Notes under the pieces: generated by a model
What the model was told of the DNA's origin: nothing
The model's database searches: none
What the model saw: only the letters and a program-made list of their open reading frames with translations
Made by a program: the position numbers and the translations under genes
Assembly (NCBI GenBank): GCA_937944485.1
Contig: CALDYU010000014.1
Coordinates: 1 to 64,000, forward strand
Reading direction: 5' to 3'
DNA from: an uncultured Flavobacteriaceae bacterium
GTDB taxonomy: Bacteria; Bacteroidota; Bacteroidia; Flavobacteriales; Flavobacteriaceae
Length of the DNA stretch: 64,000 nucleotides
In this document: positions 24,269 to 32,543 of the stretch, piece by piece
Layout of the letters: every line of letters starts with the position of its first letter
Numbering within the stretch: position 1 is the first letter of the stretch

Positions 24269-25842
24269 TATTCGTTTTTTATAGTTATTGGTAACTTTCC
24301 TTTTGCTTCTAGCTTACCTAAAAAATGCTGCGTCGCAACATCTTGAAATTCTTTGAATGATTGGAAGGCAACTACTGCGGCTTTTGTTTGATTAATATGC
24401 AAATGATTTAAAACATATGGATTTCCAAAAAGATACAAAACCACATTTTTAGTTTTAATAAGTTTATTTATAAAATCAATTTCTTCTTCAAGCAAACCAA
24501 AGTTATTTGCTGGTTTTACCTGAGGGGGAGTCAATAAAAGCAGAATATCTTTTTCTTGTTTAACCTCTGATTTCATGTCTTCCAAACTTGCTAGAATATC
24601 TTTAGAACTATTTCCTAACTTTGAACGTTTTATGGTCAATGTGCAGAAGTCAGTAGTTCTAAATGATTTAATATCGGCGTCTGTACCTTTTAAAAGAGTT
24701 AAACTTTTTTCGGCCAATTTTTGATTTAGTTTTGTGTTGGTTTTCGGTTTGGTATTTGAATTTGACTTTTGTGTTTGGGTTTGAATAGCTTTAAATTTAA
24801 GCTTCCAAACTCGTTTAAAACTTTCTTCAATTTGTTCTTCAGAAGCATTTTTAAGAATACATTCAATACCTTCATACACGTGTTCAGCAAAGCACAAAAC
24901 ATCATTTCCTGCATCGAAAGCGAGCCATTCTAGCTCACCTTTTGCGGAGTAGTTTTTCGATACCGCATGCATATTGAGGGCATCTGAAATTACAACACCT
25001 TTAAAACCCATTTCATTTCTTAGCACTTCTTTAATAATGTCTTTAGATATGCTCGAAGAAATCTTCTGACCATTGGCCAATGATGGAACTGATAAATGCC
25101 CTACCATTACGGAATCAACACCTTCATTAATTAATTTTTGAAAAGGATATAACTCATTTGCTAATAGTTCTTCTTTCGATTTCTCAATTAATGGGAGGTC
25201 TAAATGCGAATCCGTGGCGGTATCTCCATGTCCTGGAAAGTGCTTGATACTGGTCAATATGCCTTCACTTTGTGTTCCTTTAATAAAAGCTGAGGCTTTT
25301 TCAACGACTTTGATTTTATCTGCTCCAAAAGAGCGATAGCCAATGACAGGGTTATCTGGATTATTATTAATATCAACACAGGGGGCTAAATTCCAATGAA
25401 TTCCGGCCGCTTTACAATCTTTGGCAATATTTCGTCCTACTTCAAAAATCAAATCGTCGTTTTCTTGAATTGCCCCTAAGCTTATATTATATGGGTATTG
25501 TGGAGTGTTTTCAATACGCATGGCCAACCCCCATTCTGCGTCTATGGCAATTAATAAGGGGTGCTTAGAAATGTTTTGATAACGGCTAATAAGTTTCTGG
25601 AGGGTTTCAAAACTTTGCTCGTTATGAATTACTTTTTTAGTGCCTTCAAAATTTGTTGCAGCACTAGCGCGGCTATGAAAAAAGCAAAGTCCGCCAACAC
25701 CTTGCTCAGAAATGAGTTTCTCTATTGCTTCAATTTCTTCTTCAGAATCATTAATGAATGCTGCAGGCATAAACAACTGCCCAATCTTCTCCTGCAAGGA
25801 GAATTGTTTATTGGCTTTTTGGTATTCTAGAAGCTTATGCAT
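24268..25842 (-). CDS. nagZ: beta-N-acetylglucosaminidase, GH3 NagZ type
   Basis: 524 residues from ATG 25842; a TTG at 25866 is less likely. It overlaps the AmpG-like gene by 8 bp. The GH3 N-domain has the NagZ signature KHFPGHGDTATDSH (200-213), whose His acts in acid/base catalysis, and the nucleophile Asp287 in VVISDALNMHAV. A C-terminal GH3-C-like domain of about 150 residues makes it longer than E. coli NagZ (341). No signal peptide, so it should act in the cytoplasm on GlcNAc-anhydroMurNAc (peptides) imported by the neighbouring permease. Overlapping genes on both sides place it inside an operon. Confidence 0.9.
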   Translation of the reverse strand: MHKLLEYQKANKQFSLQEKIGQLFMPAAFINDSEEEIEAIEKLISEQGVGGLCFFHSRASAATNFEGTKKVIHNEQSFETLQKLISRYQNISKHPLLIAIDAEWGLAMRIENTPQYPYNISLGAIQENDDLIFEVGRNIAKDCKAAGIHWNLAPCVDINNNPDNPVIGYRSFGADKIKVVEKASAFIKGTQSEGILTSIKHFPGHGDTATDSHLDLPLIEKSKEELLANELYPFQKLINEGVDSVMVGHLSVPSLANGQKISSSISKDIIKEVLRNEMGFKGVVISDALNMHAVSKNYSAKGELEWLAFDAGNDVLCFAEHVYEGIECILKNASEEQIEESFKRVWKLKFKAIQTQTQKSNSNTKPKTNTKLNQKLAEKSLTLLKGTDADIKSFRTTDFCTLTIKRSKLGNSSKDILASLEDMKSEVKQEKDILLLLTPPQVKPANNFGLLEEEIDFINKLIKTKNVVLYLFGNPYVLNHLHINQTKAAVVAFQSFKEFQDVATQHFLGKLEAKGKLPITIKNE

Positions 25843-27109
25843 TATTAGTTGTAGTTTTCTTTCCAAAATCGGCTGGATACTTTATGGCTTTTAGCAACAA
25901 CAAGGCTGGTAAAGCAGCGATTACTACCCAAATAAAAAACCCATCATAACCCAACCACTTTTGCATAAAACCGCTAATCATACCGGGGAGCATCATTCCT
26001 AAAGCCATAAATCCAGTAGCGATAGCATAGTGAGAAGTTTTTGATTTGCCATCTGCTATATAGATGAGATACATTAGAAAAGCAGCGAACCCAAAACCAT
26101 AACCGAATTTTTCAAAAATGACAGTTCCTGTCACTGCGTATATATTTGTCGTATGGGTTATCGCCAAAAAGGCGTAGAGAATATTGGGGAGATTTAATGA
26201 TAAAACCATAGGCAACATCCATTTTTTGAGTCCGTCTCGAGAAATAAGAATGCCTCCTAAAATGCCTCCTAGAGAAAGAAAAATAACCCCTGCAGTACCG
26301 AATATCGTACCCAATTGCTCTGTGGAATACCCAAGCCCTCCTTGATCAGGAGCGTCCAATAAAAAGGGCGCTGCCATTTTTACTAATTGCGATTCACCCA
26401 ATCGAAAAGTTAAGATAAAAGCTAGGGCGATACCAATGCCTGGTTTTTCAAAAAAGGAAGCGAAAACCTCCAAAAACCCTTTTGGTTTTTCAGTTGCAAT
26501 GGCTTGGGAAGATTCGTATTTGGGCGTGACAAAAAAGTTCGAAACGGTCATGATCAACATGAGAAAGGCAGCGGCGGTCATAGTAATACTCCAGGCCTTC
26601 GTATTATCCCCATATTTATTCTCGAGAAACCCTGCCAAAACAACTATAAGACCCTCTCCCGTGACCATAGCAAGGCGATAAAAAGTACTTCGCATGCCAA
26701 CGAAAAAAGACTGTTTCTTTTCCGTGAGTCCTAACATATAATAACCATCAGACGCAATGTCGTTAGTAGCCGACGCGAATGCAGCCATCCAAAAACACGC
26801 TAAAGTAGCAACGAAAAACATGTTAGTAGGAATGCTAAGAGCGACCCCTAAGAGGGCAAATGCTATTAAAAGCTGCATGCAGAGAAACCATTTGCGTTTG
26901 GTGCTTTTGAGATCTACAAAAGGACTCCATAAAGGTTTCAACACCCAGGGTAAATATAGAAGACTGGTGTATAAACCAATGTCTTCATTGCTTACGCCTA
27001 ATTGTTTGTACATTATTACTGATACGGTAACAACAAGTACATAGGGTAAACCTTGCGTAAAATAGAGAATGGGAACCCAGGCCCATGCTCCTTTATCTTT
27101 TTGAATCAT
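25835..27109 (-). CDS. AmpG-like MFS permease for muropeptides
   Basis: 424 residues with about 12 transmembrane helices. It resembles the PAT/AmpG branch of the major facilitator superfamily: the N-terminus WVPILYFTQGLPYVLV, then LYTSLLYLPWVLKPLWSPFVD, and ATNDIASDGYYML in the middle are AmpG hallmarks. AmpG imports GlcNAc-anhydroMurNAc peptides. The downstream nagZ, nitrilase and anmK genes support that substrate. The 95-bp upstream gap carries two TTCAAGTTCA direct repeats (27112-27121 and 27126-27135). Confidence 0.87.
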   Translation of the reverse strand: MIQKDKGAWAWVPILYFTQGLPYVLVVTVSVIMYKQLGVSNEDIGLYTSLLYLPWVLKPLWSPFVDLKSTKRKWFLCMQLLIAFALLGVALSIPTNMFFVATLACFWMAAFASATNDIASDGYYMLGLTEKKQSFFVGMRSTFYRLAMVTGEGLIVVLAGFLENKYGDNTKAWSITMTAAAFLMLIMTVSNFFVTPKYESSQAIATEKPKGFLEVFASFFEKPGIGIALAFILTFRLGESQLVKMAAPFLLDAPDQGGLGYSTEQLGTIFGTAGVIFLSLGGILGGILISRDGLKKWMLPMVLSLNLPNILYAFLAITHTTNIYAVTGTVIFEKFGYGFGFAAFLMYLIYIADGKSKTSHYAIATGFMALGMMLPGMISGFMQKWLGYDGFFIWVVIAALPALLLLKAIKYPADFGKKTTTNNA

Positions 27110-27204
27110 ATTTCAAGTTCATCTTTTCAAGTTCAAAAAAACAATACGAAAAATTATGTTCGTCTGTTTCTAATTTTCAATTACAATTTCGTGCTTCCCA
27201 ATTA

Positions 27205-28710
27205 TTAGTTTTTTAAATGTACAATTATCGGTAGAGACTCGCGTCCATAGAAATCAATAAAAGTTATTGCAATGTGCTTTCTTTTACCAATTATTGCAAG
27301 GGGAAGTACAACTTCTCTGTTATCTTTAACAGGCAGTTTCGTGATTAGTTTTTTTAGCGGATAGGTTTCTTTTTGGTTTTTCTTGTAGGGAAATAACATG
27401 GCGTATCGCGTAGGGGTTGGACCTTCAAATTTTAGACTAATTGTATTTGTTGATCTATTTATTGACTTTAGTGTTATTGGATTTAAAGATGTTTCAGGAG
27501 CTAATCGTGAAATAGGTAAGAGGGCAGGTTTGTTATAATGTTTTCGTTTCAAATATTTTACAACATCGGCCTTATTATTCATCAAACTTTTAGCACTAAA
27601 AAAAGCATTGCCCTGGACACTATTTTTTTCTCGAGCGTAGCGAATTTGATTCGGAAGTTCTTTTTTGCTATCCCAAGCCTTGTCGCTATTATTTCTAATT
27701 TTATAGGGTCCGTTGCCAATGTACAAGTTTGTATTTTGACTATTGTTCGACCACCAATCCACAATCTTTCGATGCGAGGCTACGGGCAACTCCATGCTCC
27801 AATATACTTGGGGAATTATATAATCGAGCCATCCTTTTTCCATCCATAGAATGGGGTCAGCGTATAAATCTTCATACGTTGTTTGACCAGCTTTAGTATC
27901 AGAACCTTTGGGGTCTGTGGTTTTGTTTTTCCAAACGCCAAACGGACTTACACCTAACTGTACCCATGGTTTTCTTTTTTTAATAATATCATGGCTTTTC
28001 TTTATTAAGGAATCAATATTGCTCCTGCGCCAATCGGCTAGGTTTTGATTTGGTAATCTGCAATTATAGAAAGAAATAGCATCTTGAAAAGTTTCCCCTT
28101 GTATTCGGTACGGATAGAAATAATCATCAAAATGAATGGCATCTATATCATAATTGGCTACCACTTCATCAATTATCGAGACCATTTTTTCTTGTACTTC
28201 TGGCAGACCTGGATCATAGTAATACTTCTTTCCGTATTTAATGAGCCATTCAGGATGTACGTTGTAGTCATGAGTCTCACTTAAAATATCAGTTTTTAAA
28301 TCAAAAGTTGCTCGATAGGGGTTAAGCCATGCATGGAATTCCATTCCTCTTTTATGAGTTTCGTCAATCATCCAGTTTAAAAGGGTTGATTTTGGCGTTG
28401 CGATTGTTCCTTCGGTTCCAGTTAAAAATCGGGACCATGGCGCATGATCAGATTCGTAGAAAGCATCGCCCGCAGTTCTTATTTGAACAATTGCAGCATT
28501 AAAATTGAGGTCTTTATAAAAATCTAGAATTTCAATAAAATCTTTTTTTTGTTTTGCTACGGAATCATTACCATTTTTTGGCCAGTCAATATTTACCACA
28601 GTGGCAATCCAAAACCCGCGAAATTCTGTTCGTGGTTGAGGTGTCGGTTTGAATATCGAGCAAGAACTTACAAGAAAAGATAATAAAAGGTAGCATATTA
28701 GTTTCCGCAT
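27205..28710 (-). CDS. GHL10/DUF187 glycoside hydrolase-like lipoprotein
   Basis: 501 residues from ATG 28710; the open frame extends upstream to 28752, but only this start gives a proper signal (MRKLICYLLLSFLVSSC, lipobox Cys at 17). The TIM-barrel domain begins with EFRGFWIATVVNIDWP and carries the family stretches AAIVQIRTAGDAFYES, GMEFHAWLNPYRA, HFDDYFYPY and WVQLGVSPFGVW; a beta-rich C-terminal region follows (about 400-501). GHL10 proteins are predicted glycosidases, probably acting outside the cytoplasm. Position in the recycling block suggests a cell-wall glycan substrate, which is inference. Confidence 0.88.
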   Translation of the reverse strand: MRKLICYLLLSFLVSSCSIFKPTPQPRTEFRGFWIATVVNIDWPKNGNDSVAKQKKDFIEILDFYKDLNFNAAIVQIRTAGDAFYESDHAPWSRFLTGTEGTIATPKSTLLNWMIDETHKRGMEFHAWLNPYRATFDLKTDILSETHDYNVHPEWLIKYGKKYYYDPGLPEVQEKMVSIIDEVVANYDIDAIHFDDYFYPYRIQGETFQDAISFYNCRLPNQNLADWRRSNIDSLIKKSHDIIKKRKPWVQLGVSPFGVWKNKTTDPKGSDTKAGQTTYEDLYADPILWMEKGWLDYIIPQVYWSMELPVASHRKIVDWWSNNSQNTNLYIGNGPYKIRNNSDKAWDSKKELPNQIRYAREKNSVQGNAFFSAKSLMNNKADVVKYLKRKHYNKPALLPISRLAPETSLNPITLKSINRSTNTISLKFEGPTPTRYAMLFPYKKNQKETYPLKKLITKLPVKDNREVVLPLAIIGKRKHIAITFIDFYGRESLPIIVHLKN

Positions 28711-28819
28711 TTTCGAAAGCAGGGTATAACACTTATTTTGGTATTCCAACATAGGAGGAATCTAGTGAAAGTTTACCGTATAGAAATAAATTTGAATGAC
28801 AAATATAACCGTATCTTTT

Positions 28820-30748
28820 CTAGTCGAATTTATGCCTAACAAAAGCTTCCATTGCCGCATAATCGGATAATCCTAGCGCATTGTATTTTTTTGCTGTATC
28901 TCTATTGCGTTCTTCAGCACGCATCCAAAATTCACGAGAATCGTCTCCTTGAAACATGACCCCATCTTTCTGTGACTGATGTGCGAAGATCGCATTTCGT
29001 TTTTTTAGCACTTGATCAGGACTCATAGGTACGGCCATTTCAATTTCATTAATTTCCCATTCATGCCATGCGCCTCTATACAGCCATAGCCAACAGTCTT
29101 TAAAGAAAGTTTCATTTTTCAATCTTTTCATGGCGGCGAATACAGCGTCTAAACATACACGATGTGTACCATGTGGATCGGCTAAATCTCCGGCAGCAAA
29201 TATCTGATGCGGCTTGATTTTTTTAATGATATCAATCATTAAAAGAATATCTTCTTCAGCAAGATTATTCTTTTTAATTGTTCCGGTTTCGTAAAAAGGT
29301 AAATCTAAGAAATGAACTTTATTGTCTTCAAGACCTAAGTAACGCGTTGCAGCGTATGACTCAGCACGTCGTATGTTACCTTTAAGTTTACGTACTTCAG
29401 GAGAATCAAAACTACTTTCCTTTTTCGTTTTGATGGTGTCAATAATAGTCTGGGCTTCTTCTGAAGGCGAAATGCGTTTAGAAATCTCTGCATATTTTCG
29501 AGCGTCAGTATCAGATACAGCAATATTTCCAGAAGTTTGGTAAACCACGTGTACCTCATGGCCTTGTTCGATAAGGCGGTCAAAAGTTCCGCCCATAGAA
29601 ATTACATCATCATCAGGATGCGGACTAAATATAATAACACGTTTTCGAGCTGGGAGCGCTCGTTCGGGTCTGTTGGTATCTTCAGCATTCGGCTTTCCTC
29701 CAGGCCAGCCTGTTATGGTATGTTGTAAGCGATTAAACATCCAAATATTCAGATCATACGAATCTTTCAATGATAGTAAATCTGCCATTCCATTATCATT
29801 ATAATCTTTATCTGTAAGGCTTAAAATGGTTTTATCCGTTTTATTACATAACCAAACTATCGCCTTTGCGGTAAGGTCATTGGTCCATTCGCAAGGTTTT
29901 ACCAACCATGGCGTTTTATTTCTTGTAAGTTCGCTGCCCGCACCTGTATCTAAAACAAAAGTGCAATTCTCATGATTTTGTAAATAGGTAGCTGGCACTT
30001 GCGAAGAGATCTTTCCTTCCACAGTATTTTTTATGATCTCAGCTTTGTTTTGTCCCCAACCTAAAAGCACAATTCTTTTGGCATTTCGAACTGTAGAAAT
30101 ACCCATTGTTATAGCTTTTCGGGGTACCTTATCTATTCCTAAAAAAGCAGGTGCCGCGTCGACTCTTGTTATATGATCTAAGGTTATCACTCGGGTGCCA
30201 GAATTGTAATGCGAACCAGGTTCATTAAAACCTATATGTCCCGTTCGCCCTATGCCCAAGAGTTGAAAATCAAGCCCGCCATAATCTTTTATTTTTTGTT
30301 CATAAGACAAACAGTACGATACGACCTTATCAGAAGAAATTTTTCCATCTGGAATATGAACGTTCTCCGCTGGGATATCTACATGATTAAACAAATGCTC
30401 ATGCATGAAAAAGTGGTAACTCATGGTATTCTCCTTGTCCATGGGTAAGTATTCATCAAGGTTAAAGCTTACCACATTTTTAAAGCTTAAGCCTTCTTCT
30501 TGATGCATTCTTACTAACTCCTCATAAACCCTAATAGGAGAAGAACCTGTCGCTAAACCCAAGACACACATTTTATTTTCTGCGTCCTTTCGTTTTATAA
30601 GAGCAGCAATTTCCTCTGCTACCTCAATAGAAGCATCATCCGAGCTTTCAAAAATAACGTTATGAATTTTTTCAAAACGAGTTTCTTCAAATTGACCTAC
30701 AGGTTTGAATCGAATGTCTGTTTTAATACGCGCTGTCATTGTTGTCAT
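28820..30748 (-). CDS. nagB: glucosamine-6-phosphate deaminase fused to a PIG-L deacetylase-type domain
   Basis: 642 residues, about 2.4 times E. coli NagB. Residues about 25-290 are NagB/isomerase-like: LATGSSPIRVYEEL, the acid-base Asp98 in NLDEY, and the loop GIGRTGHIGFNEP with His171 and Glu176. The residue equivalent to E. coli Asp141 is Thr169. Residues about 368-642 are a PIG-L/LmbE domain with both metal sites: HPDDD (377-381) and DPHGTH (524-529). NagB turns GlcN-6-P into fructose-6-P plus ammonia; a PIG-L deacetylase could produce GlcN-6-P from GlcNAc-6-P in the same polypeptide, which is inference. It is divergent from the DeoR-type gene with operator-like repeats between. Confidence 0.9.
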   Translation of the reverse strand: MTTMTARIKTDIRFKPVGQFEETRFEKIHNVIFESSDDASIEVAEEIAALIKRKDAENKMCVLGLATGSSPIRVYEELVRMHQEEGLSFKNVVSFNLDEYLPMDKENTMSYHFFMHEHLFNHVDIPAENVHIPDGKISSDKVVSYCLSYEQKIKDYGGLDFQLLGIGRTGHIGFNEPGSHYNSGTRVITLDHITRVDAAPAFLGIDKVPRKAITMGISTVRNAKRIVLLGWGQNKAEIIKNTVEGKISSQVPATYLQNHENCTFVLDTGAGSELTRNKTPWLVKPCEWTNDLTAKAIVWLCNKTDKTILSLTDKDYNDNGMADLLSLKDSYDLNIWMFNRLQHTITGWPGGKPNAEDTNRPERALPARKRVIIFSPHPDDDVISMGGTFDRLIEQGHEVHVVYQTSGNIAVSDTDARKYAEISKRISPSEEAQTIIDTIKTKKESSFDSPEVRKLKGNIRRAESYAATRYLGLEDNKVHFLDLPFYETGTIKKNNLAEEDILLMIDIIKKIKPHQIFAAGDLADPHGTHRVCLDAVFAAMKRLKNETFFKDCWLWLYRGAWHEWEINEIEMAVPMSPDQVLKKRNAIFAHQSQKDGVMFQGDDSREFWMRAEERNRDTAKKYNALGLSDYAAMEAFVRHKFD

Positions 30749-30781
30749 AGCATTTTACTGAAAGTGTATTGTTATTATAAT

Positions 30782-30893
30782 ACAGCAAATGTATGCAATT
30801 AATTCTTAAAATGCAGTTTTTTGCATTTTTAATTGCTGTTTTATGCAATATTTAATATTATTTTTTTTAAAAGCGGTAAAAAACAGCAAAATG
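30782..30893. promoter_or_regulatory. operator-like repeat cluster between nagB-PIG-L and the DeoR-type gene
   Basis: The 180-bp divergent region contains two TATGCAAT copies exactly 50 bp apart (30792-30799, 30842-30849). It also has two direct ACAGCAAA copies (30782-30789, 30883-30890) with an inverted relative (TTGCTGTT, 30833-30840), and a perfect 8-bp inverted repeat AAAATGCA-N6-TGCATTTT (30808-30829). The elements overlap the nagB -7 element and sit just upstream of the deoR -7 element, as expected for the regulator's binding sites. Confidence 0.6.
30786..30793 (-). promoter_or_regulatory. -7 element (TACATTTG) for nagB-PIG-L
   Basis: Exact TAnnTTTG match on the minus strand, 37 nt upstream of the nagB start. 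It overlaps one ACAGCAAA repeat and one TATGCAAT repeat, so a bound regulator would block it. Confidence 0.5.
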
Positions 30894-30903
30894 AAAAATT
30901 CAT

Positions 30904-30911
30904 TATCTTTG
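30904..30911 (+). promoter_or_regulatory. -7 element (TATCTTTG) for the DeoR-type gene and murQ
   Basis: Exact TAnnTTTG match 17 nt upstream of the ATG at 30929. One ACAGCAAA repeat lies just upstream, near the expected -33 position. Confidence 0.6.
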
Positions 30912-30928
30912 CACCATAAGAGTCAATT

Positions 30929-31678
30929 ATGCTAAAAGAAGAGCGTCAACAAACCATACTTAATGAAGTAGAACTTCATAATCGCATTTTGTTGACTGAC
31001 ATTGCCGAGACTTTAGACGTTTCTATTGATACTGTTCGTAGAGATGTTAAAGAGTTAGATTCAGAACAGAAACTACGCAAAGTACACGGAGGTGCAATCT
31101 CGCTTGGGTTTACTACGAATAGTGCACGTAATGCCAATATTTACGCTTTAGATGAAAAAACTAAAATTGCTAAGAAGGCCTTAACTTTATTGAAAGATGG
31201 TTCTGTTATCTTCATAGACGGAGGTACGACTTGTTTAGAATTAGCGCGGTTGATTCCTGTTAATTTAGAATTAACGTGCTTTACATTGAGTTTGCCTGTA
31301 GCCATGGAGCTTTCTGCGAAACCTAATGTTACTGTAATTTTTATAGGAGGGCAAATTGCGAAAGAGGCTCAAATATCAATAGGGGCTAATACTATTCATA
31401 ACCTTTCTGAGATTAAAGTCGATTATAGTTTTATTGGTACGGGTTATGTAGATTCTCAATATGGATTAACCGAGTTTGACTGGGATATCGTTCAACTAAA
31501 AAAAGCCGTAATTAAAGCTGCGAAGAAGACCGTATTATTGTGTATTTCTGAAAAATTAAATTCGCAACATCGATATAAAACCTGCGAGATTAATGCGATC
31601 AATACCATGGTTACAGAGGTAGAACCCGAAAATGTCTTACTCAATAGTTTTAGAAGTCACGACGTTCATTTACTTTGA
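30929..31678 (+). CDS. DeoR/GlpR-family transcriptional regulator
   Basis: 249 residues, standard for the family. The N-terminal winged helix-turn-helix is LLTDIAETLDVSIDTVRRDVKEL (about 18-40), ending with the typical KVHGGAIS. The C-terminal DeoRC sugar-phosphate sensor contains IFIDGGTTCLELA, VIFIGGQIAKEA and DYSFIGTGYVDSQYGLTEFD. The neighbours nagB-PIG-L (divergent) and murQ (downstream, 49 nt) suggest it senses an amino-sugar phosphate such as GlcNAc-6-P, GlcN-6-P or MurNAc-6-P and controls the recycling block; the effector is inference. Confidence 0.92.
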   Translation: MLKEERQQTILNEVELHNRILLTDIAETLDVSIDTVRRDVKELDSEQKLRKVHGGAISLGFTTNSARNANIYALDEKTKIAKKALTLLKDGSVIFIDGGTTCLELARLIPVNLELTCFTLSLPVAMELSAKPNVTVIFIGGQIAKEAQISIGANTIHNLSEIKVDYSFIGTGYVDSQYGLTEFDWDIVQLKKAVIKAAKKTVLLCISEKLNSQHRYKTCEINAINTMVTEVEPENVLLNSFRSHDVHLL

Positions 31679-31727
31679 GTTACTTATCTAAACTTATAAC
31701 ACCATAAATTCTAAAGCAAAACCTGAA

Positions 31728-32537
31728 ATGAAGTACCTTAAAATAACAGAAACGCCTTCAAATCATGATGATTTAGAACAATTAGATACCGCATCAATCT
31801 TGACCAAAATGAATGAGGAAGATAAAAAAGTTGCGGAGGCTGTTGCCCATGTAATTCCGCAAATTGAGAAGTTGGTTGATGCCTTAGTAATGCGTTTTAT
31901 GGATGGTGGGCGTCTCTTCTATATAGGTGCTGGCACTAGTGGCAGATTGGGAATTTTAGATGCTTCAGAGATACCACCAACTTTCGGAATGCCCCATGAA
32001 CGGGTAGTAGGTCTGATCGCTGGAGGAGATACAGCCATTCGCAAAGCAGTTGAAAATGCTGAAGATGATACTGTACAAGCCTGGCAAGACTTAATGGCTC
32101 ACCATATTAATTCGAATGACGTTATTGTGGGAATTGCCGCTTCTGGAACCACACCTTATGTATTGGGTGGTATTCGTGACGCCAAAAAAAATGGACTATT
32201 GACCGCTGGAATTACGAATAATCCGGGCTCGCCATTAGCAGTTGCAGCAGACATTCCGATAGCTATAGATGTAGGGCCTGAATTTGTTACAGGTAGTACT
32301 CGCATGAAAAGTGGAACTTCTCAAAAGCTGGTTCTCAACATGATTTCTACGGCATTAATGATCCGTATTGGAAGAGTCAAGGGTAACAAAATGGTCAATA
32401 TGCAGTTAAGCAATAATAAACTTGTTGATCGCGGAACGCGATATGTTATGGATGGTTTAGGTATTTCTTATTCAAAAGCTGCTGTCTTACTTCAGGAACA
32501 CGGATCGGTTAAAAAAGCTATAGAAGCTGGTCGCTAG
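31728..32537 (+). CDS. murQ: N-acetylmuramic acid 6-phosphate etherase
   Basis: 269 residues, slightly shorter than E. coli MurQ (298). It removes the D-lactyl ether of MurNAc-6-P, giving GlcNAc-6-P and lactate. The SIS-domain signatures are YIGAGTSGRLGILDASEIPPTFG, with the catalytic Glu in ASEIPP, IAGGDTAIRKAVENAEDD, and GIAASGTTPYVLGG and TGSTRMKSGTSQKLVLN. It lies 49 nt downstream of the regulator and is probably in its transcript. With AnmK and NagB-PIG-L it completes a path from anhydroMurNAc to fructose-6-P. Confidence 0.96.
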   Translation: MKYLKITETPSNHDDLEQLDTASILTKMNEEDKKVAEAVAHVIPQIEKLVDALVMRFMDGGRLFYIGAGTSGRLGILDASEIPPTFGMPHERVVGLIAGGDTAIRKAVENAEDDTVQAWQDLMAHHINSNDVIVGIAASGTTPYVLGGIRDAKKNGLLTAGITNNPGSPLAVAADIPIAIDVGPEFVTGSTRMKSGTSQKLVLNMISTALMIRIGRVKGNKMVNMQLSNNKLVDRGTRYVMDGLGISYSKAAVLLQEHGSVKKAIEAGR

Positions 32538-32543
32538 TTTTAC

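Noticed and set aside
27112..27135. Two TTCAAGTTCA direct repeats upstream of the AmpG-like gene
   Set aside because: Only two short copies, with no similar sequence near other genes of the block; too weak to call an operator.
32538..32543. Terminator between convergent murQ and the PQQ-type dehydrogenase gene
   Set aside because: The gap is only 6 bp and no stem with a T-run is visible across the two gene ends.
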